A stretch of DNA of 64,000 nt from Treponema sp. (GCA_017616165.1 JAFZYR010000020.1:1-64000); one strand, 5' to 3'. Positions 41,401-49,843 are shown, numbered from the stretch's first letter. The notes: generated from the sequence alone by a model not told the origin. Numbers and translations: made by a program.

Positions 41401-42148
41401 TTCCGGTTATAGCGTCAATATCAGGGATGGCATAAGGATCTGATTGAGGTGTCTGTATATTATCTTCTGTAGGGAACGGTTCTGCATCACCAACAGAGCC
41501 TGCATCCGGCAAGTCAAAGTCCGGTAAATCTGCAGCGCCTGTACTAAAATCAAAGTCATCTGCCGGAGCGCCAAAATCTGTAGTTCCGTCATCTACCGGA
41601 AGAGCTGTTTCTGATTCTTCTTCCGGCTCTGGTTCAGGCTCTTCCTCCTGTTCTTCTTCTGTACCCTCTGTACCGTCAAAGCCGGCACCAGCCAGAAGTG
41701 CTTCGAGTCCCATATCTGCAACCGAAATCTCTTCGGGTTCTTCTTCAATAACTTCAGGCTCCTCTTCTTCCGGAGCGTCCATAAACTGGGAAAGGTCAGG
41801 CATGCCATCGTCACCACCGGCATCTGAACCAAGATCTACTGGGGCAAGCAGAGAGGACATGTCAGGGGCAGCAAAGGATGGAGCAGCTTCTTCATCAGAA
41901 GAGGAGCTGCTTTTACCGCTGGTAATTCCGGTAATTTCGGAAAGGTCGTCATCTACATTTGAATTATCTACAACACGAGGATTGTCCGGCATGCCGAGTA
42001 CAAAATCTTCTGAATCGTCTTCGACAGTAATGCCCTTAGGAATTGGAACCACAATTGGTTTTTCTCCACGGGTTGCGCGTAAAGTGATTTCATCTCCCAG
42101 AGACTGAATATCTTTGTTGAATTGTTTAAGTTGACTTAAGCCTGGCAT
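38477..42148 (-). CDS. Large TPR membrane protein, probable FlcA-like periplasmic flagellar collar protein
   Basis: A 1223-residue protein. Residues ~56-560 are a long acidic, low-complexity tract of Glu/Pro/Asp/Leu-Gly units (GELGDLDELGELGDLDEGA). A conserved segment follows (LSDEDYKQFLKNLNEYPLNV), then one membrane helix near 662-686 and about 500 residues of TPRs beyond it. The conserved segment, single helix and large TPR domain are the plan of the Borrelia collar protein FlcA (BB0236) and its treponemal relatives, which help build the periplasmic flagellar collar. The acidic N-terminus would be cytoplasmic. The FlcA assignment is from remembered family architecture. Confidence 0.7.
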   Translation of the reverse strand: MPGLSQLKQFNKDIQSLGDEITLRATRGEKPIVVPIPKGITVEDDSEDFVLGMPDNPRVVDNSNVDDDLSEITGITSGKSSSSSDEEAAPSFAAPDMSSLLAPVDLGSDAGGDDGMPDLSQFMDAPEEEEPEVIEEEPEEISVADMGLEALLAGAGFDGTEGTEEEQEEEPEPEPEEESETALPVDDGTTDFGAPADDFDFSTGAADLPDFDLPDAGSVGDAEPFPTEDNIQTPQSDPYAIPDIDAITGTPEVPEAPEVPEAPDAFEAPEMEEMPEEPAPADGVEDLGSLDELGDIGELGEIGEPGELEEPKAVEQVEDAAELTDMGELGDVAELGDLDESAETTDFDMPEPVDVPEAPEAEEAAPAEEPAELGELGDLDELGELGDLDEGAAEPSTADLFNAQDVEIPDFDNAEGGSEETFEMDSDAGAGAAFDTGDSFDTEGAGGDFDTAQDFEAVEDFGDFDSAEEGTEEEQSEPMETFDVSQMEDIDFGIQDTDAQLSVDTGSDDFELESGKVSMEGSDFEIPGFSDVEAAPAVPTGKKSKGLDVPDFNGALPGKELPPNTLSDEDYKQFLKNLNEYPLNVRLAFEDLIVQDEFTDDAEFEIIEKILKKAPARQVAATLEKMLDTSIPVPRDFEHRTAEEYEAYKKSLSYQLRNKILPGLLCTILLLFVGWGLYNFTKNCIVIPAQASSLYKQGYALLEADEYVQSQIKFDEAAEKQLRKKWFFKYARGYRAHKQYLRAADIYGKILIYFNHDKTAGLEYAQMELDDLANYEKAEEITRREILDYHINDADGILMLGDIFLEWGTEKDPQKLELAKEQYMQLIQLYKANDLYNSRLMRYYIRSDNLQQVLSYKKMFEEEKKPDVSAQDWTELGGYLLSKLYGDIAPSEEYLRYQIEGLLRLLIKATDMDDSNPIAWYNLGNYYVYTNDSIDNISYSLKKALERFNKSEQLKKRDIYKYIDTYRLLGENYLLTNEYLQAQEQFTQGITLYTTEKENAGFEGNEQIGMMYADLGNINYTVAGDYDTAALNYKNAVALGYDIPRIRYRLGYISYKSKNYLEALGSFMKAGEANKKERNLLLAMANTLSLRNDDYAAEGYYEQLITMLDNEITEKGGTVFPQTDDAGYDLVTTYLYAANNYGVTLHRLAKRTGDSQKNAQAIVQLQQSVRAWDSLTRDQQTLIRLDGSNLAQENIKYITHPVSEFEPAIYIEIPKNLTENEGL

Positions 42149-42268
42149 ACCTTTTTTATTTTACCCCTTATTTCCCAAATAATACAAGTATACTACTCTT
42201 CTTATATGTACGGAAAAAAAAGTAATAGACATTAGTTAAAAAAAATATAAATTTATATGAAAAAAGTT

Positions 42269-42320
42269 TTGCTGCTCCCGTGTCCAGCAGTACGTTTCTG
42301 CGGGCTGAGCAATTTTTTTT
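42269..42320 (+). terminator. Terminator-like hairpin in a divergent intergenic region
   Basis: TTGCTGCTCCCG (42269-42280) pairs imperfectly with CGGGCTGAGCAA (42301-42312) through nine pairs around a 3x3 internal loop, followed by eight Ts. No gene on the plus strand ends before it. It could terminate a short RNA or attenuate the CBM48 gene at 42391. Confidence 0.45.
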
Positions 42321-42390
42321 GATTTTTTTCAAAAAATATTCATTTTGTAAAAACTATTAATTTTTTTTCCAACATGCCGATACTGACGGT

Positions 42391-43122
42391 ATGAAGAAGT
42401 GTAAATTTTTCGCAATGTTGGGGTGCCTGCTTTTGTTTACGGGCATTCAGAGCGGTTTCTCGAAGGAAAAAGAAGTGATTTACCAGCCTTATGAGCTGGA
42501 TAAGCTTATTCACGAAATTGATGAGCCCTGCGCTCCAATTGTTACAGAGGATTATATTATTTTTACGGCAGAGACCAACCACCGCAATGTGGGAATTGCC
42601 TTTGATTTTGAAAACTATCAGGTAATACATCCGTTCCAGATTCTCATGCGCCTGGACGAAGACGGAAACAAAACTCCAGTGCACATGTTCTACTGCTATG
42701 AACGCAAGCACAAGATTGAAAATATACGTTACCGCATGATTATGGACGGTCTATGGACAACAGATCCGCTTAATCCAAACAAGGTTTATGATGACAGCGT
42801 AAACCTGTATTTTTCAACAGTAGAAAATCTTGGAACAATCTACGAATATACCGAGCAGACACCGGATGATGCCGTACGCTTTATTTACAAGGGTGAATCG
42901 GGCCTTAATTTGCATCTGGCAGGAACCTTTTCCAACTGGGACCCATGGATTTACACTCTGGAAGAGACCTCCCCGGGCTTTTACGAGCTTAGTCTGCCGC
43001 TTCCAACAGGAAAATATTACTACAATTACTATATAGGCCTCACGCCAATTCTGGATAACACAAATCCAAACAAGGCCTACACCCTAGACGGCCGCAGCGC
43101 ATCGGTTATTGTGGTAAATTAA
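42391..43122 (+). CDS. Secreted CBM48 (glycogen-binding-like) protein
   Basis: A 243-residue protein with a signal peptide (about residues 1-24, ending SGFSKE). The last ~85 residues form an E-set/CBM48 domain: VRFIYKGESGLNLHLAGTFS, NWDPWIYTLEE and LPTGKYYYNYYIG. The middle part (MRLDEDGNKTPVHMFYCYE) is unassigned. CBM48-like E-set domains bind glucans or serve as structural modules; with no enzyme attached, the target is uncertain. No clear Shine-Dalgarno site is seen. It overlaps the convergent DUF4230 gene by 4 nt. Confidence 0.75.
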   Translation: MKKCKFFAMLGCLLLFTGIQSGFSKEKEVIYQPYELDKLIHEIDEPCAPIVTEDYIIFTAETNHRNVGIAFDFENYQVIHPFQILMRLDEDGNKTPVHMFYCYERKHKIENIRYRMIMDGLWTTDPLNPNKVYDDSVNLYFSTVENLGTIYEYTEQTPDDAVRFIYKGESGLNLHLAGTFSNWDPWIYTLEETSPGFYELSLPLPTGKYYYNYYIGLTPILDNTNPNKAYTLDGRSASVIVVN

Positions 43123-43769
43123 ACAACTATAACTTCTTCAAAGCCGGCAGCCAGCATTATCTGCTGGATTACCTTTCTGGCGTTTTCTCGTGCCTCGTTT
43201 AAAACACCCTCGGTTACAAGCTCGTCAAGGGTTTTATCCTTTGCCCTTTCAATTTCGTTAAATACTTCATCCAGGGTAATCGGAACAAAAATACTGTGAT
43301 TTTCATCAAAAACTTCCTGGCTGGTAATGTCGTTACCCAGAACTTCTACATCAGGAAGCTTTATGCGAACAGACTTTCCCTCGCCGTACACATCTATATC
43401 ACTTAATGTAATATCTGCAATACCTACCCTTATAATACCGGAATATTTAATGATGCTAAGGCTTTTAGAAAGCATCACAGATTTTTTTATGGAAATAATA
43501 TCGCTGTAATGATACTTTGCCGTTACCAGCTCCTGACAATACGAAAGCTGATTCATTACAACCGCAATGTTCACGTCTGTTTTTGGAGTAAGCTTTTTTG
43601 AAGTAATATAATATCCCCCGCCCAAAAGCACAACCAGCAGAAGCAAGATAATAATAATTTTAGTAAGAATGCTCCCAAAAAGCGAATGTCGGCGCCTTGG
43701 CCGAGGTTCACGAGCATGTTTTTCAGCTTCCCTAAGCAATGATTTTCGTTCGTTAATTTTCTTTTCCAT
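43119..43769 (-). CDS. DUF4230 family membrane-anchored protein
   Basis: A 216-residue protein. A basic cytoplasmic start (EPRPRRRHSLFG) is followed by one membrane helix at about 34-56 (ILTKIIIILLLLVVLLGGGY) and an extracytoplasmic domain with the DUF4230 pattern: QLSYCQELVTAKYHYSDII, GIIRVGIADITLSDIDVYGE and VRIKLPDVEVLG. The function of the family is not known. The start has AAGGAAAT upstream. It is read away from the DUF4160 pair and is probably a separate unit. Confidence 0.8.
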   Translation of the reverse strand: MEKKINERKSLLREAEKHAREPRPRRRHSLFGSILTKIIIILLLLVVLLGGGYYITSKKLTPKTDVNIAVVMNQLSYCQELVTAKYHYSDIISIKKSVMLSKSLSIIKYSGIIRVGIADITLSDIDVYGEGKSVRIKLPDVEVLGNDITSQEVFDENHSIFVPITLDEVFNEIERAKDKTLDELVTEGVLNEARENARKVIQQIMLAAGFEEVIVV

Positions 43770-43817
43770 ATAAATGATTTCCTTCTCTTTAGTAATTTAT
43801 TATTCTTGAACAATTCA

Positions 43818-44093
43818 TTATTCATAAAACTTAACTTCTTGATTATGATAAGTTTTCCAGAAATTGATGAAATCTGCATAATAATTTTGCATAGCGGAAA
43901 AAATTCTTGATAAATCTTTTTCCGGAATCTTTCCTTTATTATGAGCTAACTTAAAAGAACCATTTGACAATACCCAGAATTTTGAATCATTTTTATCCGG
44001 ATCGCCTTTTGTTGCATGAAAATGAATAGGTTCCCCATTTTCATTAGACCAGAAGTATATTTTGTATCCGCTAGTTCTAAGGTATACGGGCAT
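43818..44093 (-). CDS. DUF4160 family small protein
   Basis: A 91-residue protein. YKIYFWSNENGEPIHFHATK is the DUF4160 signature. These small proteins usually occur in two-gene modules resembling toxin-antitoxin pairs, often with DUF2442 partners, although a toxic activity has not been generally shown. Its ATG overlaps the upstream stop (TAATG). Composition is more AT-rich than neighbours, in keeping with mobility of such pairs. Confidence 0.82.
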   Translation of the reverse strand: MPVYLRTSGYKIYFWSNENGEPIHFHATKGDPDKNDSKFWVLSNGSFKLAHNKGKIPEKDLSRIFSAMQNYYADFINFWKTYHNQEVKFYE

Positions 44094-44320
44094 TATGCTG
44101 ACTCCATTGCATCGAGATTTCTAAATGCTGTTATTCCAGGATAAATCTGCTTGAGATATTCAATAAAGTATTCATTACGCTTTTTGTCAAAATTTGAATG
44201 GATTATTTCGCCATTATTTTTTAACAAAATAGATTCTGCGGTTTTACAATCTTCAAAGCAAACATCATTATCTGTATATGTAATAAGAATTCCATCTTTT
44301 TCACAAAATTCTCTGCGCAT
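44093..44320 (-). CDS. Small partner protein of the DUF4160 module
   Basis: A 75-residue acidic protein (MRREFCEKDGILITYTDNDV) with no family that I recognise. It has AGGAG before the ATG at 44320 and overlaps the DUF4160 gene by one base, so they form one unit. By position it replaces the DUF2442-type partner often found with DUF4160. It may be an antitoxin-like or DNA-binding partner; this is inference from layout. Confidence 0.7.
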   Translation of the reverse strand: MRREFCEKDGILITYTDNDVCFEDCKTAESILLKNNGEIIHSNFDKKRNEYFIEYLKQIYPGITAFRNLDAMESA

Positions 44321-44417
44321 ATAAAAAAACTCCTATATATATTATACCCCATTATCCGCATTTTTTGTTGTTTTTTTTTCATTTTCTTATTATCTTTAAA
44401 CTAATAGGAGGATTCCC

Positions 44418-45377
44418 ATGGCAGAAGAAAACATCAAACCGGCAAAAAAGCGCCGGCTCATTAAACCATCTTTCTTTATCTGGCTGATTATCCTTGTAGT
44501 CGCTGTTATTGCAGGATTTTCAAGTTTTTACATCGTTGACGAAACGGAAAATGCGGTTATTACCCGCTTTGGTAAGTACACCACAACTGTGGGACCAGGA
44601 CTTCATATAAAGCTTCCGTTTGGAATAGACAAAAACTATAACGTAGATATTTCTACCGTTCGTGCAGAGCAGTTTGGTTTTAAGACCGTAAAGGCCGGAC
44701 GCAATAATGAATACAAAAACAACATCTACGAAGAATCAGAAATGCTCACAGGCGACCTGAACATTGTAGACGTTGAATGGATTATTCAGTACAAGGTTGT
44801 AGATCCATACCAGTGGCTTTTCCGCGTTTACGAAAAAGAGCAGACAATCCGTGATATTTCACGTTCTGTAATCAACACTCTGGTTGGTGACCGCGCAATC
44901 TTAGCCGTAATGAGCTCTGAACGTTCTACAATCCAGAATCTTGCTCAGGACATGATGAACGAGCAGTACAAGGCACTTGGTCTTGGTATAAACGTAACTA
45001 CAGTTCAGCTGCAGAACGTTGTTCCACCTGCAGAGGTTCAGGCTGCTTTTGAAGACGTAAACAAGGCAAGCCAGGATATGAAACGCTTTATAAACGAAGG
45101 TAAGGAATCTTACAATGCAGAAATCCCTAGAGCACAGGGTGAAGCAGACCGTCAGATTCAGGTTGCCGAAGGTTATGCAACAGAGCGTGTAAACATGGCA
45201 AAGGGTGATGTTGCCCGTTTTGATGCAGTTTACGAAGAATACAAGCGTTCTCCAAAGGTAACAAAGGAACGTATTTATCTTGAAACAATGGACGAAATTT
45301 TCGGAAGCGAAAACAAGCCGACACTCATCGACAGCGAGCTTGAAAATCTTGTTCCTGTAAAGAATCTTAAGGACTAG
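44418..45377 (+). CDS. hflK: SPFH protein HflK
   Basis: A 319-residue protein with a short cytoplasmic start rich in Lys/Arg, one membrane helix (about 19-40), then the band-7 domain: ENAVITRFGKYTTTVGPGLH, QLQNVVPPAEVQAAFEDVNK and the coiled-coil AQGEADRQIQVAEGYATERV. The N-terminus lacks the long Gly-rich stretch of the E. coli protein. HflK and HflC form a large cage that surrounds the FtsH protease and tunes its activity. AGGAGG lies 7 nt before the ATG. HflC follows 12 nt downstream. Confidence 0.93.
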   Translation: MAEENIKPAKKRRLIKPSFFIWLIILVVAVIAGFSSFYIVDETENAVITRFGKYTTTVGPGLHIKLPFGIDKNYNVDISTVRAEQFGFKTVKAGRNNEYKNNIYEESEMLTGDLNIVDVEWIIQYKVVDPYQWLFRVYEKEQTIRDISRSVINTLVGDRAILAVMSSERSTIQNLAQDMMNEQYKALGLGINVTTVQLQNVVPPAEVQAAFEDVNKASQDMKRFINEGKESYNAEIPRAQGEADRQIQVAEGYATERVNMAKGDVARFDAVYEEYKRSPKVTKERIYLETMDEIFGSENKPTLIDSELENLVPVKNLKD

Positions 45378-45389
45378 GAGGAATAGAAA

Positions 45390-46373
45390 ATGAATAAGGC
45401 AATGAAAAGATTTATAGGCTGGCTCATTACACTCGTAATTCTTCTGGTTTTGTTCCTTGCAGCAGGTCCTCTTTACATCGTAAACGAGGGAACTCAGGTT
45501 GTAGTAACCCGCTTCAGCAAGATTGTAGCTTCTCATACAGATGCGGGACTCCACTTTAAGGTGCCTTTCCTGGATCATGTAATTGAATATCCAAAGCTCA
45601 TTCTTTCACTCGATGGAGACGAACAGCGCATTCCTACAAAGGAAAATCAGTATATTATTGTAGATACTACTTCACGCTGGCGTATTACCGACCCAGAAGC
45701 CTTCTACAAGAACTTCCAGACACTTGCAAACTCATACAACAAGCTTTCTGACATCATCGATTCTTCATGCCGTACTGTAATTACACAGAACCGCATGAGC
45801 GAAATTGTTCGTTCTTCTAACATCATTAACGAAGCTAAGGAAGAGGAACAGACTGATGAAGAAACAATCGAAATCAACAACCTTGTAAATGCAGATACAA
45901 CAAACGAGGTTGTAACAAAGGGACGTAATGTTCTTTGCAAGCAGATGGCAGAAAAAGCACGTGCCGAAATTGCAGGCTACGGAATTGAGCTTATTGATAT
46001 TGTACCTCGCCAGGTAAAATACTCAGACGAGCTTAATGAATCTGTTTACAATTCCATGATTAAGGACCGTAACCAGGTTGCTCAGGCATACCGCTCACTT
46101 GGTGAAGGTAAAAAGGCTGAATGGCTCGGACGTCTTGAAAGCGACAAGCGCAGTATTGCTTCTGAAGCTTACCGCAAGTCAGAGGAAATCAAGGGTGCCG
46201 CCGATGCCGAAGCTGCTGCAATTTACGCTGCTGCCTACAACAAGGATCCGGAATTCTACACCTTCTGGAAGAGCATGGAATCTTACAAGAACAATCTTAA
46301 GGATTACCCTGCAACCTTGAGCACAAGCATGGATTACTTTGACTACCTGTACGGTGCAGATGGAAAAAGATAA
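45390..46373 (+). CDS. hflC: SPFH protein HflC
   Basis: A 327-residue protein with an N-terminal membrane helix and band-7 domain: LYIVNEGTQVVVTRFSKIVA, LHFKVPFLDHVIEYPKLILS, GIELIDIVPRQVKYSDELNE and the helix ADAEAAAIYAAAYNKDPEFY typical of HflC. An acidic insertion (NEAKEEEQTDEETIEINNLV) lies near residues 148-170. It is the partner of HflK in the FtsH-regulating complex. AGGAGG precedes the start. The pseudokinase-like gene follows 10 nt downstream. Confidence 0.93.
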   Translation: MNKAMKRFIGWLITLVILLVLFLAAGPLYIVNEGTQVVVTRFSKIVASHTDAGLHFKVPFLDHVIEYPKLILSLDGDEQRIPTKENQYIIVDTTSRWRITDPEAFYKNFQTLANSYNKLSDIIDSSCRTVITQNRMSEIVRSSNIINEAKEEEQTDEETIEINNLVNADTTNEVVTKGRNVLCKQMAEKARAEIAGYGIELIDIVPRQVKYSDELNESVYNSMIKDRNQVAQAYRSLGEGKKAEWLGRLESDKRSIASEAYRKSEEIKGAADAEAAAIYAAAYNKDPEFYTFWKSMESYKNNLKDYPATLSTSMDYFDYLYGADGKR

Positions 46374-46383
46374 GAGGTAAAAA

Positions 46384-48114
46384 ATGAAAAATGTAGTGAC
46401 TATTATTGACGGGGAGCTTAGACTTTGTTCTGGGCTTGGCGAATATGCGTTTGGTAAAACAAACTATAATTCTGTTGTAACACAAAAGGGTTTGCTTGCC
46501 CAATGCGATTCCAAACCGGATGAACCGCTGCATTTTTCATTTACCCCCTGGACCTTCCAGGATATCAAATCCTTTGACGTAGAAGGGCACGAAGAAAGAA
46601 TAGTTTTCTTTTGTGCCCAAAATCCATTTTCAAAAAAGGCAGAAACACTTTATTCACTTTTTGCCAAGGCCGGGCAGGCAGATGCATCTGTAGAAGATAA
46701 GGACAAAATGTACGAGGCTTCGTTTGCAGTATGCGCACTCATGACTCAGGCTGCAACCGAACAGATTGATATTCCTGTAAACGGAGCAGGTGGAATCATT
46801 GTTGACGGAAATAATTTACTCCTGCTGCCTCATGACATTTTTGTTCATTCAATTGCAGGTCTTAGCAACATGGAACAGGCAGACCTGCACAACTGCTGGA
46901 TAAACCCAAGCCTTTCAGAGCTTCCATCGCTTTGTTTTACACGCGCTTCCTTTGCCTACAAAATGCTTACAGGCCGCTTTGCCTACCCTGCCGCCGATTC
47001 CCTTACAAGAAATGCCGATCTGCTGGACAAAAAGTTTCTTCCGCTGGAGCTTTGCGTAAACGGAATAAACGAAGAGCTGGCACAGGCTGTAAACAACGGG
47101 CTCAAGCTTAACTCCAACTCCATAAACATTCCTGGCAAAAAGCAGAAGGGCAAAAAAAGCGAAGAGCTTGTTCCAAAGGTTGAATTCCCGCTTGAGCTGC
47201 TCAAGGCCGCAAGAAGCGATACGTCTTCCAGAATGTCTCAGGAAGAATTTGAAAATAAAATCAAATCATTTCAAAAGCTGCAGAATTCAAAAATAAATAC
47301 CAGACGAACCCTTCGCCGCAATACCACAGCCTTTACAGTTGGAATTATTGCTGTTATTGCAGTTATACTCATTATTGTAAACTCTTACAAAAGCTACCAG
47401 GATAATTACACAACAAAGGGCTTTACCTCTACCCAGACAATTCAAACCTTCTTTAAGGGCATGAACAATCTGGACATTCCGCTTATTCAAAATATTATAA
47501 GCGGACAATCTGCAAACCGGTACGCCGATTCCATAGGCAACGTATTTGTAATAAGCAAGCAGCGCCAGTCTAATCTTGGAGACGGCGGATACCTTAAGCC
47601 TGCTAAATATTTTGCGACCGTTACCGACCAGACAAAAAACAAGCTTGCCGAAATGTACGGAGCAACAAATATACGCATAGACGGCAAGTCTTACGACGAA
47701 TATATAGACCTTCCAAAAAACAAGGATAAGCCGGAGCCTGTTAGTTCTGAACAGGGTGTTACTATAAACAAGGGCGACACTTCGGTGCATGTTGTAGAAT
47801 ACTATCTGCTTTATACAGACGGCGACTATAGCGATATAAATGTTACAAAAAATCGCGACACCTTTACCCTCACCTTTAAAAAAGATAAATGGGTTATCAC
47901 CGATATTGATACAAGCACTCAGGAAATTAAAGTAGACAGCAATGCACTTAAAACTGATTACTTTACCCGTGTAATGGAAAATCAGGGCGATGTTGTAAAG
48001 GCTATTGCAGAGCTTTCTCTTACCTACGACTTTTTGCCGTCAGCAAAGGATGTTAAAACAGAAAAGACTCTTATAGATGAATACATTGCAGATCCATACA
48101 GAGGATTATTCTAA
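46384..48114 (+). CDS. Membrane protein with pseudokinase-like cytoplasmic domain
   Basis: A 576-residue protein. Residues 1-310 are cytoplasmic. The part around 130-215 (GAGGIIVDGNNLLLLPHDIF, CWINPSLSELPSLCFTRASF, AYKMLTGRFAYP) resembles the C-lobe of Ser/Thr protein kinases, but the Gly-rich loop, catalytic HRD and DFG residues are not visible. One membrane helix (about 314-334) follows, then ~240 residues outside with a nuclear-transport-factor-like pattern (TSTQTIQTFFKGMNNLDIPL). The linkage to hflKC with AGAGGT 5 nt before the ATG suggests a role at the same membrane complex. The kinase link is inference. Confidence 0.7.
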   Translation: MKNVVTIIDGELRLCSGLGEYAFGKTNYNSVVTQKGLLAQCDSKPDEPLHFSFTPWTFQDIKSFDVEGHEERIVFFCAQNPFSKKAETLYSLFAKAGQADASVEDKDKMYEASFAVCALMTQAATEQIDIPVNGAGGIIVDGNNLLLLPHDIFVHSIAGLSNMEQADLHNCWINPSLSELPSLCFTRASFAYKMLTGRFAYPAADSLTRNADLLDKKFLPLELCVNGINEELAQAVNNGLKLNSNSINIPGKKQKGKKSEELVPKVEFPLELLKAARSDTSSRMSQEEFENKIKSFQKLQNSKINTRRTLRRNTTAFTVGIIAVIAVILIIVNSYKSYQDNYTTKGFTSTQTIQTFFKGMNNLDIPLIQNIISGQSANRYADSIGNVFVISKQRQSNLGDGGYLKPAKYFATVTDQTKNKLAEMYGATNIRIDGKSYDEYIDLPKNKDKPEPVSSEQGVTINKGDTSVHVVEYYLLYTDGDYSDINVTKNRDTFTLTFKKDKWVITDIDTSTQEIKVDSNALKTDYFTRVMENQGDVVKAIAELSLTYDFLPSAKDVKTEKTLIDEYIADPYRGLF

Positions 48115-48123
48115 AAGCGGGCT

Positions 48124-49830
48124 TTAATCTTTAAGAGCGTCTATTGGCTCAAGCTCAGAAATATAGAAGAGTATGTCCTTTAAGAGCTTTCTTATGGTTC
48201 TAAGGGAATCTATAAAACGACGGTTATCGCGACCTTTGATTGTAGTCATATTCTGCAGGGACTCGTGAATACCGTCCTTCTGTTCTTCAAAAAATCCGTA
48301 GAAAACACGCTCAAGGGTTCTTGCTCCCTTACCAAAAAGCTCAATAGATTTTTTTACGGTTTCTTCTATCTGCTGCATCATTGATTCAATCTGATTCTGA
48401 ACCTGGAAGGTGTTTACCCTGTTTGTAGCAAAATCATCAAACAGACGGCCAAATTCTCCTTCCGGCGAAAGCTTGCGGGCAAGATCCATCATCATTGTAT
48501 TTGCCATAGAAAAATTGTTAAGACCTTCTGAATATTCGGTACGGTTTTCGCTCTTGTAAAAAATACCTTCCATGGCAACAACGTTAAGGTCACCGATTAT
48601 CTTGTCATATTTTTCAGTACAGAACCACGAAAGAAAGCCGCCTGTAAGCTCATAGCTGAACGGTATTCTGTTCCACAGCTTGAGCCAAGGACGGAATTCC
48701 ATAACAGGAAATACATCAAGTCCAAAATCTTCCTTAAGCTTTTCACTCAGATTCTGTTTTTTCTGTTCCCTCAAAAATTCATTCCATCTTACATCCTGAA
48801 TCTTTTTCCATTGAGACCTGAAGCTAGGGAACCAGGCTTCGGCACCTTCTATATTTTCCGGCTGCCAGTCAAAATCATAGTTTACTACTCTTCCCAGATT
48901 TTTGATTGGAACATTATCTGCAAAGGAACGGATTGTTCCCATAAAAGCAGAAGCCTTTACCATAAACTCACGTACTGCCTTTTCTATATCCTTGTCCTGC
49001 GCATTGATTGTAAGATGCTTGCGCTGTGAAAAAAGATAGATTGCTTCCAGCACCTCATTTTGAATCGGGCGCATTGCCGAAAAAACAGCAGCCAGGGCAT
49101 TATAGTCCATTGTTCCGTTGCTGTAAGGACAGGTATAAACATCACCCATAATATTTGTAAACTGAGCAATAAAATGAACATACTGAAGTGAACAGAAATG
49201 CGAAAGCCAGTTTGCACAGGATACGGCTGAATACATATTTGTCTTGGTATCCTTTTCCATATTGTTAAGGATTTCGTCCAGCTTTTTTGCAAGCTCTGTT
49301 CTGAGCTCCGGAGTTACCTGCTTTGAATACTGATAGATAAACGGATCTGCCTGAGCATTAATTTTTTCTGCAATTTCGGGAGCAACAAAGGAGCTTAAGA
49401 AAACATAAAAGTCTCCGGGACGGTCTTCGATATATGAAAAATAAGCCTTAAAAAAGTCTGCTGCTTCTTTAAGAGTCAAAAGGCGCTCATAAAAAATATA
49501 GTCAAACGACTTGATTCTGTGATTTATTGTTCCGGGATATTTGGCGTTAATTTTGCGGGCAATGCTGTTTATGAGATCCAGACCATAAAGCTGCTCTATG
49601 CTCTTTTTGTCAAACAGAGCACGAATCCACAGAATGAATTTATAAAATACAGATTCCCCTGCCAGCTTTTTCTTGAGGGTAACAGTTGTCTCAGAATCTG
49701 AATTATCAAATTCCAGCTGATAACTTTGAGGACTTGCTTGATTTATTCTGTTAAGCATTGCCAGCCTGTCTTCGGCGTTAAGACCTGCAACAAGCCTGTC
49801 AAAAGAACTTTTTGTGTTGCTTTCAACCAT
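48124..49830 (-). CDS. DUF5312-like conserved spirochete protein
   Basis: A 568-residue, mainly helical cytosolic protein with no signal peptide. The start FDRLVAGLNAEDRLAMLNRI is the opening seen in DUF5312 proteins of treponemes as I remember them. A hydrophobic, Trp-rich stretch near 60-75 (FYKFILWIRALFDKK) may contact the membrane. No catalytic motif is seen. It is convergent with the pseudokinase-like gene. The ATG has no Shine-Dalgarno site and is 7 nt after GATAAT. Confidence 0.7.
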   Translation of the reverse strand: MVESNTKSSFDRLVAGLNAEDRLAMLNRINQASPQSYQLEFDNSDSETTVTLKKKLAGESVFYKFILWIRALFDKKSIEQLYGLDLINSIARKINAKYPGTINHRIKSFDYIFYERLLTLKEAADFFKAYFSYIEDRPGDFYVFLSSFVAPEIAEKINAQADPFIYQYSKQVTPELRTELAKKLDEILNNMEKDTKTNMYSAVSCANWLSHFCSLQYVHFIAQFTNIMGDVYTCPYSNGTMDYNALAAVFSAMRPIQNEVLEAIYLFSQRKHLTINAQDKDIEKAVREFMVKASAFMGTIRSFADNVPIKNLGRVVNYDFDWQPENIEGAEAWFPSFRSQWKKIQDVRWNEFLREQKKQNLSEKLKEDFGLDVFPVMEFRPWLKLWNRIPFSYELTGGFLSWFCTEKYDKIIGDLNVVAMEGIFYKSENRTEYSEGLNNFSMANTMMMDLARKLSPEGEFGRLFDDFATNRVNTFQVQNQIESMMQQIEETVKKSIELFGKGARTLERVFYGFFEEQKDGIHESLQNMTTIKGRDNRRFIDSLRTIRKLLKDILFYISELEPIDALKD

Positions 49831-49837
49831 ACATTAT

Positions 49838-49843
49838 ATTATC
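49838..49843 (-). promoter_or_regulatory. -10 element directly before the DUF5312-like gene
   Basis: On the minus strand GATAATATAATGT precedes the ATG at 49830. GATAAT ends 7 nt before the ATG and no Shine-Dalgarno site is present. A leaderless mRNA is predicted. Confidence 0.4.

Noticed and set aside
40639-42107. Several Ser- or Leu-rich open frames opposite or within the acidic part of the FlcA-like gene
   Set aside because: The Glu/Asp/Pro-rich codon bias removes stops in other frames. The main frame is continuous and conserved at both ends.
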